Shown here piece after piece: positions 7,107 through 15,617 of a stretch of 64,000 nt of DNA. Below the pieces are notes generated by a model. That model was not told where the DNA came from. It was given only the letters and a program-made list of their open reading frames with translations, and made no database searches. The position numbers and the translations under genes were made by a program. Within the stretch, counting starts at the first letter, position 1, and each line of letters opens with the position of its first letter. Origin of the DNA: Tenacibaculum sp. (GTDB lineage Bacteria > Bacteroidota > Bacteroidia > Flavobacteriales > Flavobacteriaceae); the NCBI GenBank assembly GCA_022448525.1, contig JAKVCX010000006.1, forward strand, positions 248,001-312,000. Direction: 5' to 3'.

Positions 7107-9374
7107 TTGAGAAATTATATTGTACTTCTAGCTCTTCTTAATGTTTTGTTTTTGAGTTGTAATGCAAATCAAAACGATAGTAAAGATCTGAGTGGTAATG
7201 AAAATGATGGTCATCCTAAATTAATACTAACTAAAAAAGGAGTTGAAGAGATTAGATCTCATCTGGGAAAACTTCCTTTGTTTGATGCGTCATTAGAAAA
7301 AGTAAAGCAAGAAGTTGATCAAGAGATTGAACTCGGTATTCAAGTTCCTATTCCTAAAGATTACTCCGGAGGTTATACTCACGAAAGGCATAAACGTAAC
7401 TTTTTAATGCTTCAAAAAGCTGGAGTTTTGTATCAAATATTACAAAATGATAAGTACGGAAATTATGTAAAAGACATGCTTATTGCTTATGCCAAAATGT
7501 ATCCTACACTACCAATTCATCCGAAACCAAGATCTTATGCGAGAGGTAAATTGTTTTGGCAATGTTTAAATGATTCAAATTGGTTGGTATATGCAAGTCA
7601 AGGGTATGATTGTATTTATAACTTCCTATCTGAAGAGGAGCGATCGGTTCTAGAGAATGATCTGTTTAAACCGTTTGCAGATTATATTTCAATTCAAAAT
7701 CCACAATTTTTCAATAGAGTTCACAATCATAGTACCTGGGGAAATGCAGCTGTTGGAATGATTGCTTTGGTGATGAATGATGATGCTTTATTAGACCGAG
7801 CTTTATACGGAATTAAGAATGCTGCATTAGCTTCTAATGCCAAAGATAATGACGGAGGATTTATAAAAAATAAAGAAGGAAAGGCTGGTTATTTTGCAAA
7901 CTTAGAAGAGCCATTTTCTCCTGACGGATATTACACAGAAGGTCCGTATTATCAGAGATACGCGATGTATCCATTTTTGATTTTTGCTGAAGCTTTACAA
8001 AATGTTAAACCTGAATATGAAGTATTCAAGTTTAAGAATAATGTTTTACTAAATTCTATTGACGCGTTATTACAATTAACAGATGCAGATGGGGAATTTT
8101 TTCCAATTAATGATGGGCAAAAAGGAATGTCTTATTATTCTAGAGAATTAGTAACTGCTGTCGATGTAGCCTACACCTATGGAGGAAATAATTCAGGGTT
8201 ATTATCAATTGCTAAAAAGCAACAAAAAGTAACTTTAGACGATGCAGGATTAGCAGTTGCATTGGCAATTAAAGAAGGAAAAGCAACACCATTTGAAAAG
8301 AAATCTGTGAATCTTTCTGATGGATCAAAAGGTGATGAAGGTGGAATTGGAATTTTAAGATATGGCGAAGAAGATTTGACCTTAGTTTTTAAGTATGCTG
8401 CTCAAGGATTAAGTCATGGTCATTATGATAAACTATCGTTTTCCTTATTTGAAAAAGGAGAAGAAGTTTTACAAGATTATGGTTTAGCACGATATGTAAA
8501 TGTTGAACAAAAAGGTGGAGGTAATTATTTGAAAGAAAATAAAACTTGGGCGAAGCAAACGATTGCTCATAATACAATTGTTGAAGATGAAACTTCTCAT
8601 TTTAATGGTAAATACGAAGTAGGAAGTAAACATCATTCGGAACTCCATTTTTATAATATTGATAATTCAGATATTCAAATAATAAGTGGGAAGGAAAACA
8701 ATGCTTATCCTGGATCGAAAATACACAGAACTCTAGCAGTAATAAAAGACAAAGAGTATACAAAACCTTACGTATTGGATGTGTTTAGAGTAACTTCGGA
8801 TCAACCACATCAATTTGATTTGCCGTATTACTATTTCGGTCAACCTATTTCAATGAATTTTGATGTTAATACATCATCTACATTACAAACATTGGGAAGC
8901 AAAAATGGATATCAACATTTATGGTTAGAAGCTACAGGATTAGGAGCAACAAAAACAAGTCAATTTACATGGTTGAATAATAATAAATTTTACACCATTT
9001 CATCAAATACATCAAAGCAAGATGAATTATTGTTCACTCGAATTGGAGCGAATGATCCCAATTTCAATCTTAGAAACGATCCGGGGTTTATAATTCGTAG
9101 AAAAAATGTAAAACAAACAGTTTTTGCAAGTGTAATCGAATCGCACGGAACGTATAGTCCAGTTTCTGAATTTTCAGTAAACGCAACGAGTAATATTAAA
9201 GAAGTCCGAGTAATATATGATACTGAGGAGTATACAGTGGTTCAGATTACTAATGTTGAAAATGAAGTTAAGACTTTAATAATCTCAAATAGAGATGCAA
9301 ATAATCAAACAAAACATAGTTTAAAGGTAAACAACAAAGAATTTAGTTGGGTCGGACCTTTTTACTTTAAATAA
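7107..9374 (+). CDS. oligoalginate lyase, polysaccharide lyase family 17 (lipoprotein)
   Basis: A 755-residue exo-type PL17 lyase that releases unsaturated monouronates from oligoalginates. The start is TTG at 7107: the upstream in-frame stop is at 7098, no ATG precedes the signal segment RNYIVLLALLNVLFLSC, and this start gives a proper lipobox with Cys18. An alpha/alpha toroid (about 40-380) includes NHSTWGNAAVG (207-217; N207, H208 catalytic candidates) and GYYTEGPYYQRYA (274-286; catalytic Tyr). The heparinase II/III-like beta-sandwich follows, with LSHGHYDKLSF (435-445) supplying the conserved His. Only 6 bases separate it from the PL6 stop, suggesting coupled translation despite the weak start codon. 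Confidence 0.92.
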   Translation: MRNYIVLLALLNVLFLSCNANQNDSKDLSGNENDGHPKLILTKKGVEEIRSHLGKLPLFDASLEKVKQEVDQEIELGIQVPIPKDYSGGYTHERHKRNFLMLQKAGVLYQILQNDKYGNYVKDMLIAYAKMYPTLPIHPKPRSYARGKLFWQCLNDSNWLVYASQGYDCIYNFLSEEERSVLENDLFKPFADYISIQNPQFFNRVHNHSTWGNAAVGMIALVMNDDALLDRALYGIKNAALASNAKDNDGGFIKNKEGKAGYFANLEEPFSPDGYYTEGPYYQRYAMYPFLIFAEALQNVKPEYEVFKFKNNVLLNSIDALLQLTDADGEFFPINDGQKGMSYYSRELVTAVDVAYTYGGNNSGLLSIAKKQQKVTLDDAGLAVALAIKEGKATPFEKKSVNLSDGSKGDEGGIGILRYGEEDLTLVFKYAAQGLSHGHYDKLSFSLFEKGEEVLQDYGLARYVNVEQKGGGNYLKENKTWAKQTIAHNTIVEDETSHFNGKYEVGSKHHSELHFYNIDNSDIQIISGKENNAYPGSKIHRTLAVIKDKEYTKPYVLDVFRVTSDQPHQFDLPYYYFGQPISMNFDVNTSSTLQTLGSKNGYQHLWLEATGLGATKTSQFTWLNNNKFYTISSNTSKQDELLFTRIGANDPNFNLRNDPGFIIRRKNVKQTVFASVIESHGTYSPVSEFSVNATSNIKEVRVIYDTEEYTVVQITNVENEVKTLIISNRDANNQTKHSLKVNNKEFSWVGPFYFK

Positions 9375-9388
9375 AACACAAGGCAATT

Positions 9389-9739
9389 ATGGAAAAAACA
9401 TTTGGAACAAGTTCAGAGTTTCTTTTTGGAGATAAAATCGAATGGGAAACGGTTGGAGAAGGAGTAAAAAGACAAATCATGGGTTATGATGATAAAATTA
9501 TGTTAGTAAAAGTTCATTTTGATGAAGGAGGAATTGGTTATAAACATGAACATTATCATTCGCAAGTAACGTATGTTGAGAGTGGAGAATTTGAATTTAG
9601 TATCGGGGAAGAAACAAAATTGGTAAAAGGAGGTGATTCTGTTTACATTCCGCCTCATGTATTACACGGAGCAATTTGTAAAAAAGAAGGTGTTTTAATA
9701 GATGTTTTTAGTCCAATTCGTGAAGATTTTATGGAGTAG
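9389..9739 (+). CDS. kdgF: KdgF-like cupin, unsaturated uronate linearizing enzyme
   Basis: A 116-residue single-domain cupin. Metal-ligand candidates are in HEHYHSQ (H53, H55, H57, Q59) and the second cupin motif PPHVLHG (H93). KdgF speeds ring opening of 4,5-unsaturated monouronates, the products of PL17, to the linear keto sugar (DEHU). No signal peptide is present, so it acts in the cytoplasm or on imported monomer, although its three co-transcribed neighbours are lipoproteins. It is the last gene of operon A, 14 bases after the PL17 stop. Confidence 0.85.
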   Translation: MEKTFGTSSEFLFGDKIEWETVGEGVKRQIMGYDDKIMLVKVHFDEGGIGYKHEHYHSQVTYVESGEFEFSIGEETKLVKGGDSVYIPPHVLHGAICKKEGVLIDVFSPIREDFME

Positions 9740-9790
9740 TTATAATTCTGGCTAAATATTTAAGAAATATTTAATTTTTAGATCAAAAAA

Positions 9791-9821
9791 TTTGGATATA
9801 AAATATTATTGGTTAAATTTG
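9791..9821 (+). promoter_or_regulatory. Bacteroidota-type promoter of alginate operon B (susC)
   Basis: TTTG (9791-9794), 19-base spacer, TAAATTTG (9814-9821): an exact match to TTTG-N19-TAnnTTTG. Transcription should begin near 9828, inside the tandem operator. That leaves an unusually long leader of about 218 bases before the susC ATG at 10046. I found no second TAnnTTTG between 9901 and 10046. Confidence 0.8.
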
Positions 9822-9842
9822 GTAAACCAATCTGGTAAACCA
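9820..9842. promoter_or_regulatory. tandem TGGTAAACCA operator, alginate operon B
   Basis: TGGTAAACCA at 9820-9829 and again at 9833-9842, the same 13-bp phase as in operon A. The first copy starts in the last two bases of the -7 box. Flanks are also alike (TTTGG before, CAATTT after), so the whole module of about 28 bp is conserved between the two promoters. The likely ligand is the GntR-family regulator encoded at 16596. Confidence 0.75.
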
Positions 9843-9844
9843 AT

Positions 9845-9867
9845 TTGTTAACTGTTTGAATTAACAA
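9845..9867 (+). promoter_or_regulatory. stem-loop 1 of the susC leader
   Basis: TTGTTAA (9845-9851) pairs with TTAACAA (9861-9867) across a 9-base loop. It would be transcribed from the promoter at 9791-9821 and stands directly before the terminator-like hairpin. Weak on its own; it matters as part of a structured leader. Confidence 0.4.
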
Positions 9868-9868
9868 T

Positions 9869-9900
9869 AAAAAAGGATAGGTGGCACCCTATCCTTTTTT
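9869..9900 (+). terminator. intrinsic-terminator-like hairpin between the operon B promoter and susC
   Basis: AAAAAAGGATAGG (9869-9881) pairs with CCTATCCTTTTTT (9888-9900) around a 6-base loop, ending in six T. It is symmetrical, so it could also end transcription from the right. Read-through from operon A (last stop 9739) could end here. It lies downstream of the operator-controlled susC promoter, so it is also in the susC leader and could act as an attenuator, or end a short RNA of about 75 bases. Confidence 0.75.
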
Positions 9901-9906
9901 GTAAAA

Positions 9907-9924
9907 GCTTCAAAATAATGAAGC
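9907..9924 (+). promoter_or_regulatory. stem-loop 3 of the susC leader
   Basis: GCTTCA (9907-9912) pairs with TGAAGC (9919-9924) over the loop AAATAA. The rest of the leader to 10045 is AT-rich with no open frame of note and no clear second promoter; a weak TATTTAT/ATAAATA pairing spans about 9928-9953. Confidence 0.4.
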
Positions 9925-10045
9925 GAATATTTATAAATCTTTATAGATAAATAACAAACCAAATATACTAAATAAAATAAAGATTTATGGTTAACACAGG
10001 TGTTTATATAAGATAAGTGTATTAACATAACGTAAACTTTAAATT

Positions 10046-13000
10046 ATGGATTTAAAATTCAAACTAACATTGCTTATTGCATTGTTAATGAGCGTTGTAA
10101 CGCATGCGCAAAGTTCTTTTTCAGTTACTGGAATTGTAACTTCTGATGCAGACAAACAAACGCTTCCTGGTGTTTCAATTTTAAATTTAAAAACGAAAAA
10201 AGGGGCTACAACAGATTTTGACGGGAAATACACAATTACCGCTAACTCAGGAGATGTTTTAGAATTTTCGTTTTTAGGATTTAAAACACAAAGAATCACT
10301 ATTAAAAATCAAACAACATTAAATGTTGGATTAATCGAGGACTCAAATACTTTAGATGAAGTAGTAGTCGTTGGTTATGGAACACAGAAAAAATCTCACC
10401 TTACTGGGGCAATTTCTAAAGTAAAAAATGTAAACCTGGATCAAATTGCTGTGGCCAGAGTGGATGATGCTTTAGTTGGGCAAGTTTCTGGTGTTCAAAT
10501 TGCAGCAACAGAAGGAGAAGCTGGTTCAGATCCTACAATTCGAATTCGTGGTATTGGTTCAATTACGGGAGAACTAAGCCCGTTAATTGTTGTTGATGGT
10601 TTAGTAGTCGATAATGATTATTTAAGTGCATTAGACATGAATAGTGTCGATTCTTTTGAAATTTTAAAAGATGCTGCTTCTACTGCAATTTATGGATCAA
10701 GAGGGGCAAGAGGTGTTATCATGATCACCACGAAACAAGGTAAAGACGGTAAACCAAGATTTAGTTATAATACTTTCTCAGGTTTTAAAACAGCTCGCCA
10801 AAGTGACGCTTATTATTTGACTGTTGCAGAAACTGCAGCTGCGGAATTAGCGGCAACAGGAGCTTTATCCGATAGAACAAGATATAAGCAACTTATAGGA
10901 GTTGATACGAATTGGCAAGACATTATTTTCGATGGAGGAATTATAACAAATCACTCTTTTAGTGTAAGAGGAGGAAGTAAAAACACAAAGTATAGTGCTT
11001 CTTTAAATTATTTGCATGATGAAGGTGTGTTATTAACAGATGACTTTAAGAAGTACAATTTCAATTTAAAGCTAGATACAAAGGTTAGTGATAAATTGAG
11101 TTTAGGCTTCAGAATAACGCCAACATTTACAGATCGTAGAAGATTTGATGGTTCAACACATGATATTTTAAGACAACCTTCTTGGTTACCTGTTTATTTA
11201 GATGAGAATACAATTCAGTTTGTAAACAGGTTTAGAGATAATGGTAAATATGCTAATGTTCAAGTTGGAGATTATGCAATTCAAAGAATGTTCGATGATT
11301 ATGATTTAGTAAATGGAATGCCAGATGATGGTTCTGATGGAACAATAAGTGGAACAGATATTAGTAATACTTCTAATACAAATCCGGCAGCAAAAGTTTT
11401 AGAAAGAGATAGAACAGATGACAAGTTTAAAATTTTTGGATCTATGTTCGCTAAGTATAAGATTAATGATAATTTATCTTTTAGAACATCTTTTGGTGGA
11501 GATTTCCAACATACAAAAAACAGAAGATGGCAAGGTGTAGAAGCTCACAGAAATGGAGCAGCAAATACTCAATTAGATTTAGCAAATACAAATAGATATC
11601 ACTTCGTTACTGAAAGTTATTTTACTTATGATAGAGCGTTTGGAGATCATGAAGTAAATGCTGTTGTCGGTATGGGAGCTGAAAGTTGGAGAACTGAAAT
11701 CAATGCTTCTTCTGGAGGTGGATATACTTCAGATTTAATTCAAACATTATCAGCTGCAGATCCTACTACAATTACATCATTTTCACAAGATTATGAAGAG
11801 CGTTTAATTTCATATTTTGGAAGATTAAATTACTCATTTAAAGATGGGAAATATTTAGCTTCTTTAAGTTTAAGAACAGATGGTTCTTCTGTATTTGGAC
11901 CAAATAATAAATATGGTTTCTTTCCAGCTGCTTCAATTGGTTGGGGATTACATAAAGAAGATTTCTTGAGTGAGGTTGATGCAATTAAAACGCTTAAATT
12001 AAGAGTGAGTTATGGTGTTACAGGAAACAAAGACTTAAGAACATTCCCTAGAAATTTCCAAGTTGAAAGCTATCCATACTTAGCCTTATTAGGGCCAAGT
12101 TCAGCTGTTTTTGATGGAGGGACTTTATCAAATGGAATTAACCCGTTAAATGTTGCAAATCCTGATTTAAGATGGGAAAAATCAATAGAATTTAACCCAG
12201 GTATTGACTTCGGATTATTTAATAATGTAATTACAGGTTCTTTCGATTATTACATTAAAAGAAGTGAGGATTTAATCATTGATAATCCAATTTCATATAC
12301 AACGGGTCAGGCTAGTTCTTTAATTAATATTGGTCAGGTTGAAAATAAAGGTTTTGAGTTAGAATTGAGAACTCGAAATATGGTAAAGGAAAACTTCAGA
12401 TGGACGTCAACGTTAATTGCATCTAGAAACGAAAATACATTATTAGATTTTGCTGATTCGAATGGTCAAATTCAAAATGTAGATTCTAAAAGAGCAGCTG
12501 AATGGATTAACTTAGTTGGAAATCCAATCTCATCTTTCTACGGTTGGGTTGTAGATGAAGAAATTCCTTTAGAGTTTATCAATGATCCATATCACCCGAT
12601 TGGAGCTCAAGCACAAGATGTTTATGTAAAAGATTTAAATGGTGACGGTATTATTGATGATGATGATAAAACTATTCTTGGAGATCCTTATCCAGATTTA
12701 GTATGGAGTTTCGCAAACAATTTCAACATTGGTAATGTAGATATAAGTTTTATGTTCCAAGGAAGTCATGGTGCACAAGTAAGAAACATGGGAGATCAAT
12801 ACATCTATAATCACTTTAATAGTGCTCAAGATTATATTTCTGCAACTACACCAAATCAAGAATTTATCAGAGAGAAAATTTTTACGAATCATATCATTCA
12901 AGATGCATCTTATATCGCATTACGTAACGTAAATATTGGGTACAACTTTAACTACGATTTATTAGATAAAGTTGGGTTGACAAGTGCGAGAGTTTATGTA

Positions 13001-13153
13001 ACAGGACAGAATTTACTGTATTTAACTGCAGATGATTATACTGGTTTTAATCCAGAATCTATTAATACAACAGTACCGGGAACTTATGGTTATCAAAGGG
13101 CAGGATCGCCAGTTTTTAGTACAGTATCTCTTGGTGTAAATATTGAATTTTAA
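10046..13153 (+). CDS. susC: SusC/RagA family TonB-linked outer membrane transporter (alginate oligosaccharides)
   Basis: A 1035-residue outer membrane receptor that imports oligosaccharides with TonB energy. It has a signal peptide (ending VVTHAQ, residues 1-22), a carboxypeptidase-regulatory-like domain (about 25-105, VTGIVTSDADKQTLPGVS), the SusC hallmark LDEVVVVGYGTQKK (about 103-116), a plug domain with IRIRGIGSI and a C-terminal beta-barrel ending in aromatic/Phe (GVNIEF). Directly followed by susD after 11 bases. Placement between alginate lyase operons fixes the likely cargo as alginate oligomers. Expression is probably set by the tandem operator and the structured leader upstream. 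Confidence 0.93.
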   Translation: MDLKFKLTLLIALLMSVVTHAQSSFSVTGIVTSDADKQTLPGVSILNLKTKKGATTDFDGKYTITANSGDVLEFSFLGFKTQRITIKNQTTLNVGLIEDSNTLDEVVVVGYGTQKKSHLTGAISKVKNVNLDQIAVARVDDALVGQVSGVQIAATEGEAGSDPTIRIRGIGSITGELSPLIVVDGLVVDNDYLSALDMNSVDSFEILKDAASTAIYGSRGARGVIMITTKQGKDGKPRFSYNTFSGFKTARQSDAYYLTVAETAAAELAATGALSDRTRYKQLIGVDTNWQDIIFDGGIITNHSFSVRGGSKNTKYSASLNYLHDEGVLLTDDFKKYNFNLKLDTKVSDKLSLGFRITPTFTDRRRFDGSTHDILRQPSWLPVYLDENTIQFVNRFRDNGKYANVQVGDYAIQRMFDDYDLVNGMPDDGSDGTISGTDISNTSNTNPAAKVLERDRTDDKFKIFGSMFAKYKINDNLSFRTSFGGDFQHTKNRRWQGVEAHRNGAANTQLDLANTNRYHFVTESYFTYDRAFGDHEVNAVVGMGAESWRTEINASSGGGYTSDLIQTLSAADPTTITSFSQDYEERLISYFGRLNYSFKDGKYLASLSLRTDGSSVFGPNNKYGFFPAASIGWGLHKEDFLSEVDAIKTLKLRVSYGVTGNKDLRTFPRNFQVESYPYLALLGPSSAVFDGGTLSNGINPLNVANPDLRWEKSIEFNPGIDFGLFNNVITGSFDYYIKRSEDLIIDNPISYTTGQASSLINIGQVENKGFELELRTRNMVKENFRWTSTLIASRNENTLLDFADSNGQIQNVDSKRAAEWINLVGNPISSFYGWVVDEEIPLEFINDPYHPIGAQAQDVYVKDLNGDGIIDDDDKTILGDPYPDLVWSFANNFNIGNVDISFMFQGSHGAQVRNMGDQYIYNHFNSAQDYISATTPNQEFIREKIFTNHIIQDASYIALRNVNIGYNFNYDLLDKVGLTSARVYVTGQNLLYLTADDYTGFNPESINTTVPGTYGYQRAGSPVFSTVSLGVNIEF

Positions 13154-13164
13154 AAACACGAACT

Positions 13165-14583
13165 ATGAAGACATTAACCAAAATTATAATAGCTGTAATT
13201 ACAGTATCGTTTTTCTCGTGTAGTGACGATTTTTTAGAACCAGTTCCTTCTTCAGTGTTATCTGACGCGAATTACTTTAATACACCCGAAGAAGTTGAAA
13301 CTGCTGTTATTAATATTTATGACGGAATTCAAGGAGTGAATTCTACAAGTACTAATGATAATCATGGTATTATGTATGAATTTTATCTAACAGAAATGAG
13401 AAGTGATAATACCAGAACAAAAGCTAGTGAAGGTGAAGCTGCTCAATTTGAGAATTATAGTATTACAACAAACAATGGAATTGTTCAAGATTATTATGCA
13501 AGCTTCTATAATGTGATTTATCGATCGAATATTGTTTTAGCCAATTTAGATGTAGCGGGAAGTTCAGCTGCTGCTTTTGAAGCTGAAGCAAAATTCACAA
13601 GAGCTTATGCTTATTTTAATCTAGTACGATTATTTGGAGATATTCCTTTAATTGATAAAATTATCTCTCCAGAGGATAAAGTAACGGCTTATACTCGTGT
13701 TCCAACTTCAGATATTTATGAGTTAATCGTAAGTGATTTACAAACTGCAGTAAGTGGTTTACAAGATGGTTCAAAATATAGAGCATCTAAAGCTGCGGCA
13801 GAAACTTTATTAGCAAAAGTGTATTTAACTTTAAATAGATATAGCGAAGCGCAAACTTTATTAGAATCGGTTATGAATCCTGGAAGAGGATTTGCTCTAG
13901 AAGCTAATTTTAAAGATGTGTTTTTCAATGAAGGAAATAATGAAATAATTTTCGCAATCGGTTATGTTGGAGATACAACTGATAGTCAAAACTTCTCGGC
14001 TGAATGGTTAAACGCTGTTGGTAGAACAAGTGGTGTAAACTATGTTACAGAAGAAGCAAGATTAGCTTTAGATGCATTAGGAGGAAACAGAGCGATGTAT
14101 TCTTACAGACAAGATATTACGCAGCCTTCTCAATATCAAGTTGTAAAATATATTCCTGATGGAGATACTAATTTAGGAATAAATCCAACATCTACAGATC
14201 CAACAAAAGCAGGAAATGACTGGATTGTATTACGATATTCAGATGTATTACTTATGCATGTTGAAGCAATTATGGCAGGTGGATTATCAACTACAAGTTC
14301 AAACGCATTATCATCTTTTCAGTTAGTGCGAGATAGAGCTGGTTTAACTACTCCAGTTGCAAGTATTTCTAGACAAGAATTATTAGATGAAAGAAGAGTT
14401 GAGTTGGCATTTGAAAACCACAGACTTTTCGATTTGATAAGAATGGGAGAAGCAGAAAGCACATTAAGCGCCTTCTCAAATGCAAACGGATATAGTTTTA
14501 CAAGTACAGATTTGTTATTGCCTATTCCTCAAAGAGAAAGGAATTTAAGTAATGGATTGCTAGGTCAAAATCCGGGGTATTAA
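13165..14583 (+). CDS. susD: SusD/RagB family glycan-binding lipoprotein
   Basis: A 472-residue surface lipoprotein; lipobox VSFFSC gives Cys19. Conserved SusD features are the N-terminal FLEPVPSS segment, TPR-like helices (FTRAYAYFNLVRLFGDIPL near 145-165), LLAKVYLTLNRY and the C-terminal signature ERRVELAFENHRLFDLIRMG (about 412-431), ending in LLPIPQRERNLSNGLLGQNPGY. SusD proteins cap the SusC pore and bind glycan; alginate oligosaccharide is inferred from context. Gaps are 11 bases to susC and 17 to the PKD lipoprotein. Confidence 0.93.
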   Translation: MKTLTKIIIAVITVSFFSCSDDFLEPVPSSVLSDANYFNTPEEVETAVINIYDGIQGVNSTSTNDNHGIMYEFYLTEMRSDNTRTKASEGEAAQFENYSITTNNGIVQDYYASFYNVIYRSNIVLANLDVAGSSAAAFEAEAKFTRAYAYFNLVRLFGDIPLIDKIISPEDKVTAYTRVPTSDIYELIVSDLQTAVSGLQDGSKYRASKAAAETLLAKVYLTLNRYSEAQTLLESVMNPGRGFALEANFKDVFFNEGNNEIIFAIGYVGDTTDSQNFSAEWLNAVGRTSGVNYVTEEARLALDALGGNRAMYSYRQDITQPSQYQVVKYIPDGDTNLGINPTSTDPTKAGNDWIVLRYSDVLLMHVEAIMAGGLSTTSSNALSSFQLVRDRAGLTTPVASISRQELLDERRVELAFENHRLFDLIRMGEAESTLSAFSNANGYSFTSTDLLLPIPQRERNLSNGLLGQNPGY

Positions 14584-14600
14584 TTTTTAAACAAGTAAAA

Positions 14601-15599
14601 ATGAAAAATTTAAAAACAAATAATGTAAGTGTTTTTGCTAAGTTTAAAACCTTACTTCTAATTTTAGCACTGAGTTGTTTCAATTCATGTGATGATAACG
14701 AACTTCCAGAAGCTGGGTCTATTCCAGATTTAACTCCACCAAGTGCATTATTTTCTGCATCTCAAGGTGAAGGAGCTGGAGACGAGTGGAAAACAGTTTT
14801 CTTTTCAAATCAATCGAATAGTGCAACATCATATTCATGGGAATTTGGAGATGGAAACATGTCTACAGATTTTGAACCTTCAAACGAGTATAGTGGTGAA
14901 GGAACCTACACAGTTACACTTGTAGCAAGAGATAATTTAGGTGTTGAAAGTACTTTTACTGATACAGTTGAGGTTACACAACCACCTGCACCAACAGTTC
15001 CAGATCCAACATTAATTAATCCAGATTTTGATAAACTTCCAAAGTCATCAGGATCAGATTGTTCTTGTTCGGCTTGGATTAACAAAAGTTTAGGTGATCA
15101 AGGAGAATCAAGTTCAGGAAATGGTGGTTCAGATAACGTGGTGAAGTTTGATAATAACGAACCAGATCATGTATATCAAGAATTTGAAGTAGTACCAAAT
15201 GCAGATTATACAATTTCTGTAGTGGTTTCATTCAAAAGCTTAGTGAATAATACACCTCCTATGGATGCTATGTTTGAGATTAGAGTATTAGCTGGATCAG
15301 GATATGTAAGCGGATATACACCAGCTTACTTTACAGATTCAGCAAGTTATCCTCAAGATGATTTTGGGTACACAACAATTGCTCAAGTGGAAGACGCAGC
15401 GAATAATCTGTTAACAGAAACTATAACTAATCCAAGTGATGATAGTTACATCACATATACCTACACATTCAATGCAGGTAACAATACAAGTGTTGCCTTA
15501 TTTATGAGAGGTATTGGTGGAGCTGCAACAGGAAACTTTGGATACAATAGTGGAGACGAAGAAATTCGTGCAGATTCAGTAGTAATAACAGCAAACTAA
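14601..15599 (+). CDS. PKD-domain surface lipoprotein, probable alginate-binding SGBP
   Basis: A 332-residue lipoprotein with a delayed hydrophobic segment (FKTLLLILALSCFNSC) after a polar N-terminus. A PKD domain occupies about residues 47-127 (WEFGDGNMST and GTYTVTLVARD are the typical strands). The remaining 200 residues form a beta-rich domain (YTISVVVSFKS, SYITYTYTFNAG) that resembles carbohydrate-binding modules but I cannot assign a family. In SusCD loci the gene after susD often encodes a surface glycan-binding protein; that is the likely role. It contains an early CSCSAW pair of cysteines (about 153-155) that might be structural. Confidence 0.8.
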   Translation: MKNLKTNNVSVFAKFKTLLLILALSCFNSCDDNELPEAGSIPDLTPPSALFSASQGEGAGDEWKTVFFSNQSNSATSYSWEFGDGNMSTDFEPSNEYSGEGTYTVTLVARDNLGVESTFTDTVEVTQPPAPTVPDPTLINPDFDKLPKSSGSDCSCSAWINKSLGDQGESSSGNGGSDNVVKFDNNEPDHVYQEFEVVPNADYTISVVVSFKSLVNNTPPMDAMFEIRVLAGSGYVSGYTPAYFTDSASYPQDDFGYTTIAQVEDAANNLLTETITNPSDDSYITYTYTFNAGNNTSVALFMRGIGGAATGNFGYNSGDEEIRADSVVITAN

Positions 15600-15617
15600 A
15601 TTTTAGAATAATTGAAG

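Noticed and set aside
9809..9816. Third operator copy (TTGGTTAA) upstream of the susC site
   Set aside because: Only the TGGT half is present; there is no ACCA partner at the right distance.
9869..9900. Simple terminator of operon A only
   Set aside because: It could end operon A read-through, but it lies 160 bases past kdgF and downstream of the susC promoter, so this explanation alone is incomplete.
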